Shown here piece after piece: positions 1 to 8,866 of a DNA stretch of 64,000 nt; positions within the stretch are counted from its first letter, which is position 1, and every line of letters starts with the position of its first letter. Made by a program: the position numbers and the translations under genes. The notes under the pieces were generated by a model. That model did not search any database. It was not told the DNA's origin and saw nothing but the letters and a program-made list of their open reading frames with translations. Source of the DNA: an uncultured Maritimibacter sp. (lineage in GTDB: Bacteria > Pseudomonadota > Alphaproteobacteria > Rhodobacterales > Rhodobacteraceae); NCBI GenBank assembly GCA_913063035.1, contig CAJXYS010000004.1, positions 41,807-105,806 on the forward strand. The letters are read 5' to 3'.

Positions 1-27
1 TATATTCGTTTCATTATACAGAACGAT
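1..27 (+). promoter_or_regulatory. AT-rich leader before the LysR gene, possible operator
   Basis: The 27 bases before the first gene are strikingly AT-rich for this genome and contain TATATT and TATACA, either of which could be a -10 element. A short inverted repeat (TCGTT at 6-10 and AACGA at 22-26) lies directly before the ATG. LysR regulators usually bind such T-N11-A type dyads near their own start, so autoregulation is possible. The window begins here, so the full promoter and any divergent target gene cannot be seen. Confidence 0.3.
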
Positions 28-906
28 ATGGCGGCGTTGAACTACAACCACCTCTATTACTTCTGGGCCGTGGCCCATGACGGGAACCTGACTCGCACCG
101 CCGAGCGGCTGAACCTGTCGCAATCGGCGCTGTCGGTGCAGATCCGCAAGCTCGAGGACCGGCTCGGGCACGCCCTCTTCGAACGGCGCGGGCGGCAGCT
201 GCACCTGACGGAGGCCGGGCGGATCGCGCTCGACCACGCCGACGCCATCTTCGCCGCCGGCGCGGAACTTCTGGGCACGCTGCAGCAGGCGGGCCGGACG
301 CGCGCGGCGCTGCGCGTCGGCGCGCTGGCGACGCTGTCGCGGAACTTCCTGATCGGGTTCCTGCGCCCGGTCCTGGGCCGCCCGGATGTGGAGGTCGTGC
401 TGCGGTCGGGCAGCACCGCGGAGCTTCTCCAGGGGCTCGAGACGCTGAACCTCGACGTGGTTCTGATCAACCAGCCGCCCGCGCGGGACTCGCTGACGCC
501 CTTCGTGGCGCACCGTCTGACCGAGCAGCCGGTCAGCCTCGTCGGTCCGCCAGAGCGGATCGCCGACGGCGCCGGCCTGGCCGATCTCCTGACCCGCCAG
601 CCGGTGATCCTGCCCACCGTGAACAGCAGCGTGCGGATGGGGTTCGACGCGCTGACCGACCGGCTGGGCCTGCGTCCCCAGATCGTGGCCGAGGTCGACG
701 ACATGGCCATGATGCGCCTGCTCGCGCGCGAGAATGTCGGCCTGGCGCTGGTTCCGCCCATCGTGGTCAAGGACGAACTGGTCAGCGGCCTGCTGGTAGA
801 GGCCGACCATCCGCTCGGCATCGCCGAGGCGTTCTACGCGGTGACGGTGGCGCGGCGCTTTCCGAACCCGATCCTGCGCGATCTCCTCGAGGCCGGCGCC
901 GGCTGA
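28..906 (+). CDS. LysR-family transcriptional regulator, NhaR-like
   Basis: A 292-residue cytoplasmic DNA-binding regulator. Residues 4-62 form the winged HTH typical of LysR proteins, beginning with LNYNHLYYFW, the opening seen in the NhaR subgroup, followed by SQSALSVQIRKLE as recognition helix region. Residues about 90-290 are the periplasmic-binding-protein-like effector domain. Length is normal for the family. The ATG at 28 follows an AT-rich leader; no strong Shine-Dalgarno is visible. NhaR proper activates a sodium/proton antiporter, but no antiporter is in this window and the natural target is probably the gene lying upstream, outside it. It converges on the histidine kinase gene with 7 bp between the stops. 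The family call is firm; the regulated process is not known. Confidence 0.9.
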   Translation: MAALNYNHLYYFWAVAHDGNLTRTAERLNLSQSALSVQIRKLEDRLGHALFERRGRQLHLTEAGRIALDHADAIFAAGAELLGTLQQAGRTRAALRVGALATLSRNFLIGFLRPVLGRPDVEVVLRSGSTAELLQGLETLNLDVVLINQPPARDSLTPFVAHRLTEQPVSLVGPPERIADGAGLADLLTRQPVILPTVNSSVRMGFDALTDRLGLRPQIVAEVDDMAMMRLLARENVGLALVPPIVVKDELVSGLLVEADHPLGIAEAFYAVTVARRFPNPILRDLLEAGAG

Positions 907-913
907 CGGCCGG

Positions 914-3136
914 TCACGACAGTGGCGCTGCCAGCACCTCGCGGATGGCGCGCGCCAGCTCGGCCCGGCGATAGGGCTTGCGCAACACCCTGGTCGCCGC
1001 GGCGGCGCGATCCCCGTTCCCGGACGAGGGTCCCTTGCCCGCGTAGCCCGTGGTGATCAGCGTGCGAAGCCCCGGATCGCGCGTCATGGCCGCCCGCGCC
1101 AGCGCGTCGCCCCCGATGCGCCCCGGCATGACGAGATCGGTGAGCAGCAGGTCGAACCGCCCGGGTTCCGCCAGCAGGGCAAGCGCCGTGTCGCCGTCCG
1201 GCGCCTCGGTCACGTCGTAGCCGAGCCGTTCGAGCTGGCGCACGAGATTGGCGCGCACCTCGGGCTCGTCCTCCACCACGAGCACGCGCTCGGACCCGCC
1301 CTCGATCACGCCGGACGCCCCCGGTGTTTCGGCCGCGCGCGCCCCGTTCGGCGGCGTCTCCGCGGCGGGCTCTCCGGCGACCGGAAGGTAGATCCGGAAG
1401 GTCGTCCCTTGCCCCGGCGTGCTCTCGACGGTGACGGTGCCCCCGGATTGCCGCGAAAAGCCGTAGACCATCGACAGCCCCAGCCCGCTGCCGCCGGCCG
1501 GCCCCTTGGTGGTGAAGAACGGCTCGAAAACCTGGTCGAGATGCTCGGGCGCGATGCCGCTGCCGGTATCGGACACGCTGATGGCGACACAGGGACCCTC
1601 GGGCATGTCCTGGCCCGCCTCGGCATCCCGCGGCGGAAGCGTCACGTTGCGGATGTCGATCTCCATCCGGCCACCGCCCGGCATCGCGTCCCGCGCGTTG
1701 ACGGCGAGGTTGACAAGACAGGTTTCCAGTTCCGAGGGATCCACCCAGACGCTGCTGACATCCGGCGCGCTATGCATCGCAAGCGTGATCTGCTCGCCAA
1801 GCGCCTGGTGCAGCAGCCGGTCCATCGATCCCGTCAGCGCGACGGGGTCCACGCGCTCGGGCATCAGCGACTGGCGGCGCGAGAACGCCAGCAGCCGGTG
1901 GGTCAGGTTGGCGCCGCGATCGGCCGTCGCCAGGATCTCCTCGGCCTGGATCCGGGCCTTGGGATTGTCCTCGAGTCGATCGACGAGCAACTCGGCATTG
2001 CCGGCGACGATCATCAGCAGGTTGTTGAAATCATGCGCGATCCCGCCGGTCAGCTGGCCCAGGGCCTCCATGCGCTGGGCCGATTGCAGCTGGTCCTGCA
2101 CCTCGAGCTCGCGGGTGACGTCCCGCGCCACGATCGACACGAACTCCACCGCGCCGTCGCGGGCGCGATGCGGAAAGGCCACGAGCGACACCGTGCGCAC
2201 GACGCCGGCCATGTTCGCGCAGCGGACCTGCCCGCTCCAGCGGCCACGGCGGATGGCCTCGGGCAGGATCTCGTCGAGGAAGAGGGCGCGGTCCGGTCCG
2301 AGAACGACATCCGACAGCGTGACGCCACGGACCGCGGCATCGGCGGCCAGCCCGAGCATCTCGCGGCCGCTCCGGTTCAGGAACTGGATCCGCCCGTCGG
2401 GCGCGGAGGTACAGACGACGTCCGGGGTTTCCTCGATGATCGCCGCCAGCCTGTCGCGCGCGGCGCGCAGGCGGACCCGTTCGGTCACGTCGCTGCCGAT
2501 ACCGCGATAGCCCCGGAATTCGCCATCCGGGCCGAGAACCGGCTGGCCGCTGACGCGGAACCAGAAACGCTCGCCCCGCGTGTTGTCGTAAGGATAGAGC
2601 AGCTCGCGGAACGGCGCCTGCGCATCCATGGCGCCGATATCCTCGAATCCCGCCCCCGCCAGCTGCACCAGTTCGGCGCGCGACATGCCGATCATCGCGT
2701 CCGGCGGATCGCCGGTGATCTCGCTGAACCGCCCGGAGATCGCCGTGATCCGAAGCTCGCCATCCATTTCCCAAAGCCAGTCCGTCGCTGCGGCCGCGAA
2801 ATCCGAGAGGCTCTTCCGGGCCTCCAGCGCATGGCTGGCCGACGCCGACAGGTAGCGCGCGAAAATCTCGAGCAGGAGCGCCAGCGCCAGGGCGGTGACG
2901 ACCACGAAGAGGATGCCCTTGACGGTCTGCAACTGCGCCTCGGTCCAGGGCAGCGTCCCCGAAACAAGGTGCAGCAGATGATCGGAGCCGAGAATCCAGG
3001 CGACCCCGAACACCGCGTAGATCACCGGCACCCAGTGCAGAGAGCGGAACGGCCGAAAGCCGACCTCCGGCTGCGGCGGGTCCGCCCAGCGATGCGCCCC
3101 CGCTTTGGCGCCGGCCCTCGTTGCATCCTCCGACAC
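914..3136 (-). CDS. Membrane-bound hybrid sensor histidine kinase with two PAS domains and a receiver
   Basis: A 740-residue two-component sensor. Two hydrophobic segments (about 36-52 and 71-92) flank a short periplasmic loop, so most sensing is likely cytoplasmic through PAS domains at about 110-220 and 228-342. The HisKA region carries the GGIAHDFNNLL motif with phospho-acceptor His368. The ATPase domain has the N box NARDAM (480-485), G1 DTGSG (523-527) and G2 GGSGLGL. A C-terminal receiver (about 616-735) has Asp667 in LLLTDLVMP, making this a hybrid kinase. Translation starts at GTG 3136 with GGAGAG about 6 bp upstream. No separate response regulator or histidine phosphotransfer protein lies nearby, so its partner is unlinked. 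It resembles the FixL-like/LOV-HK-like group of alphaproteobacteria, but no heme or flavin ligand was identified. Signal unknown. Confidence 0.9.
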   Translation of the reverse strand: MSEDATRAGAKAGAHRWADPPQPEVGFRPFRSLHWVPVIYAVFGVAWILGSDHLLHLVSGTLPWTEAQLQTVKGILFVVVTALALALLLEIFARYLSASASHALEARKSLSDFAAAATDWLWEMDGELRITAISGRFSEITGDPPDAMIGMSRAELVQLAGAGFEDIGAMDAQAPFRELLYPYDNTRGERFWFRVSGQPVLGPDGEFRGYRGIGSDVTERVRLRAARDRLAAIIEETPDVVCTSAPDGRIQFLNRSGREMLGLAADAAVRGVTLSDVVLGPDRALFLDEILPEAIRRGRWSGQVRCANMAGVVRTVSLVAFPHRARDGAVEFVSIVARDVTRELEVQDQLQSAQRMEALGQLTGGIAHDFNNLLMIVAGNAELLVDRLEDNPKARIQAEEILATADRGANLTHRLLAFSRRQSLMPERVDPVALTGSMDRLLHQALGEQITLAMHSAPDVSSVWVDPSELETCLVNLAVNARDAMPGGGRMEIDIRNVTLPPRDAEAGQDMPEGPCVAISVSDTGSGIAPEHLDQVFEPFFTTKGPAGGSGLGLSMVYGFSRQSGGTVTVESTPGQGTTFRIYLPVAGEPAAETPPNGARAAETPGASGVIEGGSERVLVVEDEPEVRANLVRQLERLGYDVTEAPDGDTALALLAEPGRFDLLLTDLVMPGRIGGDALARAAMTRDPGLRTLITTGYAGKGPSSGNGDRAAAATRVLRKPYRRAELARAIREVLAAPLS

Positions 3137-3252
3137 GGCGATCTCTCCGGGACAGCTTCCGATGCGCCCACCCTTCCAAAGATCGGGCCGCCAATCAACG
3201 CCCTACCCTATTTGGGGGATGCCTTGCCGCCGCGTGCCCGTGGCCCGCGCCG

Positions 3253-4563
3253 CTATTCCCGGAGCGCCCGGTCGCGGGTGCGCACCACGGGCGCCATCAG
3301 ATAGGCCAGCACCGTGCGCCTTCCCGCCAGGATGTCGACGCCGGCCACCATGCCCGGCAGGATTTCGACCGGCTGGCCGTCGGCGTCGCGCAGAACGCCC
3401 GCCGTCGCGATTTCGACCACGAAGGCGCGTTCGTCCCGGTCCGGACGGGTCACGGCATCGGCGCCGATCCGCAGGATCTCGCCGTCCAGCGCCCCGTAGC
3501 GCGACGGATCATAGGCGGTGATCGAGACCCGCGCCGCCTGCCCCGGCCGCAGGAAGGCGATATCGGCCGGTTTCAGATAGGCCTCGATCAGCAGATCGTC
3601 GCCGATGGGCACGATCTCGAGCAGCGGATCGCCCGCCCGTGCCAGCCCGCCGATGGTGTTGAGGTTGAGGCGGTTGACCACGCCTCGCACCGGCGCAGTC
3701 AGCACGGCGCGGGTCAGCCGGTTTTCAAGCGCGGGAAGCCGCGTCAGGACCTCGGCCAGTTCGGCCTCGGCACGGGCGAGATCCTCCAGCGCGCCGGCCC
3801 GCGCCGCCGAGCGGGCCGACAGGACACGATCCTCGATCTCGGCGGCCGCGGCCCGGGTCGCGGCCAGCTCCGCCCGCGCGGCGCTCTCGCGGCCGGCGGC
3901 CTCGGCCCGGCGGCCGCGCAGTCCCAGCAGCGTCGTCGCCGGCTCGACGCCGTCCTCGACCAATGGCGCGATCAGCGCGATTTCCTCGTCGATCAGGCGG
4001 ATGGCTTCCGCCGCCGCCTCCGCCCGGGCCGCGGCGGCGGCGATCTCTTCCTCGCGTTGGCGCCCCTGGCGGCGCAACACCGCGATCTCGTCGGCCAGCG
4101 CCGCGCGGCGGGCGGCGTAGAGCGCGATCTCCGAGGCCACGAGATTTCCAAGCTCGTCATAGGTCGCGGCGTCCGGGGCGAAGGGCCGCGACTCGATCTC
4201 GGCCCGCAGCCGGGCGATACGCAGCTCCAGCGACAGCGCGCGGCGGCGCGTCTCGCCGAGTTGGCTCTCGATCTGCGTGTCGTCCAGCGTCAGAAGCGGG
4301 TCGCCGGCCGCCACGAGATCGCCTTCACGCACATGGAGCGCGGCCAGCACGCCCGCCTCGGAGGCTTGCACGATCTGCACGTCGCCCGACGGCACCACGC
4401 GCCCGTCGCCGCGGGTGACGACATCGAGCTCCGTTCGCGCCGCCCAGACCCCGGCGATGGCGAGAAAGGCCAGGATCAGCAACAGCAGCAGCGAAGCCCG
4501 CACCGGGTTGCCGCCCCGGATCTCGCGGGCCAGGTCGCGGGCCGGCCGCGCGCCCCTAGGCAT
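3253..4563 (-). CDS. Type I secretion periplasmic adaptor (HlyD family, LapC-like)
   Basis: A 436-residue membrane-fusion protein. An N-terminal transmembrane helix (about residues 22-43 of the protein, LLLLLILAFLAIAG) is followed by a lipoyl/barrel half-motif, a long alanine-arginine-glutamate rich coiled-coil hairpin (about 100-290) and the second barrel half with the family signature GMVAGVDILAGRRTVLAYLMAP-like tail near the C terminus. It should bridge the inner-membrane ABC ATPase and the TolC-like outer-membrane channel. The ATG at 4563 overlaps the end of the upstream ATPase gene by 8 bp (ATGCCTAG), so I prefer it over the longer reading from 4590. Last gene of the adhesin operon. Confidence 0.92.
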   Translation of the reverse strand: MPRGARPARDLAREIRGGNPVRASLLLLLILAFLAIAGVWAARTELDVVTRGDGRVVPSGDVQIVQASEAGVLAALHVREGDLVAAGDPLLTLDDTQIESQLGETRRRALSLELRIARLRAEIESRPFAPDAATYDELGNLVASEIALYAARRAALADEIAVLRRQGRQREEEIAAAAARAEAAAEAIRLIDEEIALIAPLVEDGVEPATTLLGLRGRRAEAAGRESAARAELAATRAAAAEIEDRVLSARSAARAGALEDLARAEAELAEVLTRLPALENRLTRAVLTAPVRGVVNRLNLNTIGGLARAGDPLLEIVPIGDDLLIEAYLKPADIAFLRPGQAARVSITAYDPSRYGALDGEILRIGADAVTRPDRDERAFVVEIATAGVLRDADGQPVEILPGMVAGVDILAGRRTVLAYLMAPVVRTRDRALRE

Positions 4564-6727
4564 CGGCCGCCCCCTGCCCCGGGCCCGCACCGATGATCTC
4601 TGCCTTCGGGCCGTCGGCCACGACGCGGCCGTCCTGCAGCACGATCACCCGGTCGACGAGGTCGAGCAGGCTCATCCGGTGCGTCACCACGATCAGCGTG
4701 CGGTCCGCGGCATGCGCCTTGAGCCGGGCGATCACGGCCTTCTCGGTGGCGACGTCCATCGCCGAGGTTGGTTCGTCGAGCACCAGCACCGGCGGCGCCC
4801 CGAGCAGCGCGCGGGCCAGCGCGATCGACTGGCGCTGCCCGCCCGACAGCCCCTCGCCCCGCTCGCGCAGGCGCAGGGCATAGCCATCGGGATGGCGCGC
4901 GGCGAAATCGTCCACGCCGGCGAGCCGGGCCACCTCCAGCACCTCCTCGTCGCGCGGGCGCGCGGCCCCGATGGCGATGTTCTCGAGCAGCGTGCCCGAG
5001 AACAGCCAGACATCCTGCAGGACCGAGCCGATGTTGCGGCGCAGATCGCCCGGATCGACCTGGCGGATATCGGTCCCGTCGATCCGCACCGCGCCGCGCG
5101 TCGGCTCGTAAAGCCCGAGCGCCAGGCGCGCGACGGTGCTCTTGCCGGACCCGATCGGCCCGATCACCGCGACCTTCTCGCCCGCCGCGATCTCGAGCGA
5201 CACGCCTTTCAGCGCCTCCTCGCGGGCGTCCGGATAGGCAAAGCTGACATCGTTGAAGCTGAGCCGCCCCGCGACCCGCGGCCGCGAGAGAAAGCGCCGG
5301 CCCGGCGGACGCTCGCTCTCGGCGCGCATCAGCGCGTCGATGGCCCGGTAGGCCGTGCGCGCCTGGCTGGCGCGCACCAGCGTCTGCGCCACCTGCCCCA
5401 GGGGCGCCAGCGCCCGCCCGGTCAGGATCACGCTGGCGATGAGCGCGCCCATCGAAATCCGGTTCTCGATGATCAGGAACACCCCGTAGAAGACGATCAG
5501 CACCTGCGCCGCCTGCTGGGTGAAGGCGGTGGCGTTGAGCGCAAACTGGCTGACCGCCCGGGTCCGCACGCCATGGCCCGCCTGGGCGGCAAGCGCCCGG
5601 TCCCAGCGCGCGGCCATATGCGCCTCGGCCCGGGCGGTCTTGATCGTCTCGAGCCCCGACAGGGTTTCGACCAGCACGGCCTGTTTCGACTGGCCGTCCG
5701 CGAAGCTTCGCTCGGCCAGGCGGCTCAGCACCGGCTGGGTCAGGAGCGCAACGACCAGCACCACCGGCAGGGCGATCAGCGGGATCACCGCCAGCGGCCC
5801 GCCGATCAGCGAGATGACGAACACGAAAAGGAAGACAAAGGGCAGGTCCACGACCGCCACCAGCGTCGCCGAGGCCATGAAGTCGCGCAGCATGTCGAAC
5901 TCGCGCAGCGCCGCCGCCATCGCCCCGGTGGAGCCCTTGCGCACCGCCATCCGCAGCGACAACAGCCGCGCGAAGACCTGCCGGCCGATCACCAGGTCGG
6001 CCCGCTGGCCGGCGCGGTCGATGAACCCGGCCCGGAGCGTCTTGATCGCGAAATCGAAGACCAGCGCGATGCCCACCCCGACGGTCAGCGCGACCAGGCT
6101 TTCGGTCGCCTGGTTCGGGAGCACGCGGTCATAGACCACCATGATGAAGATAGAGGTGGTCAGCGCCAGCACGTTGGCCACCGCCGCGGCCAGGATCACC
6201 TGGAGGTAGCTCCAGCGATTTGCGGCGATGGCCGACCAGAACCAGTGCCCCTCGCCGGCGCCGGGCGCCTCGGCGCCACCGGCCGGGCGCAGGATCAGCG
6301 CCTCGCCCGTGGCCACCTTGCCAAGCGTCGCCGCCGTCATCCGCCCGGTGCCTTCGCCGAGCCGCGGGTCGAAGACGTCGAAGCCCCCGCGGCGCAGCCC
6401 CTCGACCACGACGGCGCCGTCGCCGGTCAGCAGGATCGCCGGCAGGAGCGCGGCATCGAGTTCCCCGGGCGAGAGCGGGCCGAAGCCGACCTGGAAGCCC
6501 GCGGCCTCGGCCGCGCGGATCGCCGCGCGCAGCCCGTCATCGTCCTCGTCCGGGCGGTCGGCCTCCTCGATCAGCGCGCGCGAGACCGGCAGGCCCAAAC
6601 CGGCCGAGGCATGCACGAGACAGGCCGCGATCCGGGCGCGCCTGTCCATCGCGGTCGACCCGTCGTCGGCGGGCGCGGTCCCGGCGGCGGCCGGCGCGTC
6701 GGCGGGCGCGGTCCCGGCGCCGGTCAT
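4556..6727 (-). CDS. Type I secretion ABC transporter permease/ATPase (LapB-like)
   Basis: A 723-residue exporter of the HlyB/LapB class, which powers one-step secretion of the adhesin. In order: a degenerate C39 peptidase-like domain (about 30-145; no catalytic Cys is apparent, so it is a binding rather than cleaving domain), a six-helix ABC membrane domain (about 165-460), and a nucleotide-binding domain with Walker A GPIGSGKST, signature LSGGQRQ, Walker B VLVLDEPTSAMD and switch histidine in VTHR. ATG at 6727 overlaps the TolC gene stop as ATGA, which decides the start over the upstream ATG at 6736. The first 25 residues are a low-complexity AGTAPAD-type tandem repeat, mirrored in DNA by two near-identical GC-rich 18-20 bp units around 6665-6720. 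Confidence 0.93.
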   Translation of the reverse strand: MTGAGTAPADAPAAAGTAPADDGSTAMDRRARIAACLVHASAGLGLPVSRALIEEADRPDEDDDGLRAAIRAAEAAGFQVGFGPLSPGELDAALLPAILLTGDGAVVVEGLRRGGFDVFDPRLGEGTGRMTAATLGKVATGEALILRPAGGAEAPGAGEGHWFWSAIAANRWSYLQVILAAAVANVLALTTSIFIMVVYDRVLPNQATESLVALTVGVGIALVFDFAIKTLRAGFIDRAGQRADLVIGRQVFARLLSLRMAVRKGSTGAMAAALREFDMLRDFMASATLVAVVDLPFVFLFVFVISLIGGPLAVIPLIALPVVLVVALLTQPVLSRLAERSFADGQSKQAVLVETLSGLETIKTARAEAHMAARWDRALAAQAGHGVRTRAVSQFALNATAFTQQAAQVLIVFYGVFLIIENRISMGALIASVILTGRALAPLGQVAQTLVRASQARTAYRAIDALMRAESERPPGRRFLSRPRVAGRLSFNDVSFAYPDAREEALKGVSLEIAAGEKVAVIGPIGSGKSTVARLALGLYEPTRGAVRIDGTDIRQVDPGDLRRNIGSVLQDVWLFSGTLLENIAIGAARPRDEEVLEVARLAGVDDFAARHPDGYALRLRERGEGLSGGQRQSIALARALLGAPPVLVLDEPTSAMDVATEKAVIARLKAHAADRTLIVVTHRMSLLDLVDRVIVLQDGRVVADGPKAEIIGAGPGQGAADA

Positions 6728-8037
6728 CCGCCGCATCCGGCGGCGCAGAGCCCGAGCGCGGGCATCAACCCGCCCGTCAGCCGCAGCATCTCGTAGCCCG
6801 TCAGGCGCTGGCGGCTTTCCACCTCGAGCCGCGCCGCGCGCGCCAGGTCGAGATCCCGGCCGAGATCCAGCAGGTCCACGATGTCGGCCCGGCCCGCGCG
6901 CAACTGTGCCCGCGCATCCGCCAGCGCCGCGGCGGCGGCCTCTTCGGCGGCGCGGGCGGCGGCGACCTCGCGGGTCAGCGCGGCCGCCCGCGCCGCTGCC
7001 TGGCGGTAGGCGCTCGAGAGGCGCTCCGTCTCCAGCGCGCGGCGGGCCACGGCCGCATCGCGCCGCGCGCGAGCCTCGGCGACGGCGGCTTTCTGGCGGC
7101 CGGCCGTCCCGACCGGGTAATCCAGCCGCAGCCCCGCGCCGAGCGCCGGGTCGTCGTCGAGCGGGGCCTGCCCGGTAATATCCAGGAACACCGTCGGCCG
7201 CGCCCCGGCCTCCGCCCGGGCGAGGTCGGCCTCGGCGGCTTCCGTCTCGGCCCGTAGTGCGGCCAGCGCGGGATGCGCGCCGGGACGCCCCCCCGCCGGG
7301 GGCGGCGCCGGCGGCACGGGGCCGACCGCGGCCGGCACGTGCCCGAATATTTCGGCCAGGCGGGCCTCGGCCGCAGCGATCCGGCCCTCCGCCGCGGCCC
7401 GGCGCGCGGCAAGATCCGCCCCGCGCGACGCGACGCGCAACGCCTCGGCCTGGCGCCCGGCCCCGGCCGCGAGCCGCTGTTCGACCTGCGCGGCGACGGC
7501 CGCGTGGCGATCCTGCGCGTCGACGATCACCCGGAGCGCCTGGCGCGCGACCGCCAGCGATTCCCAGGCCGTGACGCCGTCGAAGGCCCGCGCCGCCAGG
7601 CTGTCGCCGCTATCCGCCCGCGCGGCGTCGCGCCGCGCCGCCGCCGCGCGTTGCCCGGCCCGCGCGACGCCCCCGTCATAGAGCCGCTGCGTGGCGCGCG
7701 CGGTCGGCACGACCCCGTCCGCGCCCGCGGTGTTGGCGCTGGCCTCCAGCCCGATGTTGAAGCTCGGCCGGAAGGCCGCGCCGGCCCGGCTCAGCGCGGC
7801 CTCGGCCGCGGCCTCGCCCGCCGCCGCGGCGTCGCGGACCGGGGTGTCGGCCAGCGCCACGGCGAGCGCGCGGGCCAGCGGCGTGCCCGCCAGGCGCGGT
7901 TCGGGCACGGCCGGAGACGGCGTCTCTGGCGCCGCGGCGGGCGGCCCATCGCCCCCCGGCGGCGGCGGCCCCGCGGGTAGGCAGGCCACCAGGCAGACCG
8001 GCAGCGCCACGAGCAGAAAGAGCCGGGACCGGGTCAT
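6724..8037 (-). CDS. TolC-family outer-membrane channel lipoprotein (LapE-like)
   Basis: A 437-residue outer-membrane efflux protein. The N terminus is a lipoprotein signal with a lipobox ending in LVAC at about residue 19, so the mature protein is probably lipidated. The rest is helical, Ala/Arg/Glu-rich, with the duplicated TolC architecture (LARAEAGARPTVFLDITGQ and matching segment in the first half). It should form the trans-periplasmic exit duct with the HlyD adaptor and the ABC ATPase encoded downstream. ATG 8037 overlaps the preceding SapC-family stop as ATGA. The very high alanine content makes alignment to the family loose, but position in the operon supports the call strongly. Confidence 0.88.
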   Translation of the reverse strand: MTRSRLFLLVALPVCLVACLPAGPPPPGGDGPPAAAPETPSPAVPEPRLAGTPLARALAVALADTPVRDAAAAGEAAAEAALSRAGAAFRPSFNIGLEASANTAGADGVVPTARATQRLYDGGVARAGQRAAAARRDAARADSGDSLAARAFDGVTAWESLAVARQALRVIVDAQDRHAAVAAQVEQRLAAGAGRQAEALRVASRGADLAARRAAAEGRIAAAEARLAEIFGHVPAAVGPVPPAPPPAGGRPGAHPALAALRAETEAAEADLARAEAGARPTVFLDITGQAPLDDDPALGAGLRLDYPVGTAGRQKAAVAEARARRDAAVARRALETERLSSAYRQAAARAAALTREVAAARAAEEAAAAALADARAQLRAGRADIVDLLDLGRDLDLARAARLEVESRQRLTGYEMLRLTGGLMPALGLCAAGCGG

Positions 8038-8819
8038 TCGCTGGCCGCCGCCGCGCGCACCGCGGCCAGGAACGCATCCGCCCGCGCGGCCTCCGGGTCG
8101 GGCCGACCGGCCGGGACGTGCGCGCCCGCCCCACGCACCGGGGCGTCGGCCGGTTCGGTCGGAAAGCGGCGCAGCGTTTCGAGCGAGACCTGCTGGAGAT
8201 GCGCCAGCTGCAAGGCCCCCGACCGGTGAGCCTCGGCCAGCGCCGCGCCCGAAAGCCGCGCCAGGGCGTCCGCGTCGGGGACCATCAGATCCGGGCGTAC
8301 GCCCGTCCAGGGCACGAGCAGGCCCGCGGCGTCCAGCACCGCCGTGGCCGACCGCGCCGCCGCGCGCGAGCGCGCCCAGGCGCCAAGCCGCGCCACCCGG
8401 TCGGCCGTCGCCTTGTGCAACGCGCCATCGGCCGCAAAGAGCGGCAGCGCCCCGCGCTGGCCGGCCGGCAGCAGCGCGGCCGGGTCGACATGCACCGCCG
8501 TCCCGGCCGCGTCGGCGGCGGGGCGGAAGGGATAGGCGCGCAGCAGATGCGGCGTGTAAGAGGCGCGCCAGCGCCCCGCCCCGTCGATCAGCACCGACGG
8601 GCCGTCCGGGGCGAAGCGCAGCGGCACCGCCGGCCCCGTCCCGTCCGCGCCGCGGGCAAAGGCGAAGGGCATCCGCACCGCCACCGCCGCGATCTCGGCC
8701 AGGGCCACCGGCACCTCGCCCCAGTCGGCGGCAAAGGCATAATCGGCCGGGCGCCGCCAGGCGCGGCCGGCATGAACCTCCGGCGAGAGAGGCACGGTGC
8801 TGTCATTCATGCGTGTCAT
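8034..8819 (-). CDS. SapC-family protein in a type I secretion operon
   Basis: A 261-residue soluble protein with features of the SapC family: an N-terminal DYAFAADWGEVPVALAE-like segment, the LLRAYPF motif typical of the family, and a C-terminal L-H-LQQVSLETLRRF segment. SapC was named from S-layer protein transport loci, where it accompanies type I secretion genes, but its biochemical role is not established. Here it sits between the adhesin and its secretion apparatus, which fits a role in adhesin export or surface retention. No signal peptide is evident. The ATG at 8819 or at 8810 could be used; neither has a strong Shine-Dalgarno, suggesting translational coupling to the adhesin 47 bp upstream. 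The stop overlaps the next start. Confidence 0.75.
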   Translation of the reverse strand: MTRMNDSTVPLSPEVHAGRAWRRPADYAFAADWGEVPVALAEIAAVAVRMPFAFARGADGTGPAVPLRFAPDGPSVLIDGAGRWRASYTPHLLRAYPFRPAADAAGTAVHVDPAALLPAGQRGALPLFAADGALHKATADRVARLGAWARSRAAARSATAVLDAAGLLVPWTGVRPDLMVPDADALARLSGAALAEAHRSGALQLAHLQQVSLETLRRFPTEPADAPVRGAGAHVPAGRPDPEAARADAFLAAVRAAAASE

Positions 8820-8866
8820 ACCGGGCCGCGGCCCCGCGCGTCGCACCGCGCGGGGCCTGTGCTGGA

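Noticed and set aside
1409..3304. 631-residue plus-strand reading over the histidine kinase gene
   Set aside because: It is the antisense shadow of the kinase: Arg/His/Gln-rich, no recognisable family, while the minus strand shows intact PAS, HisKA, ATPase and receiver motifs.
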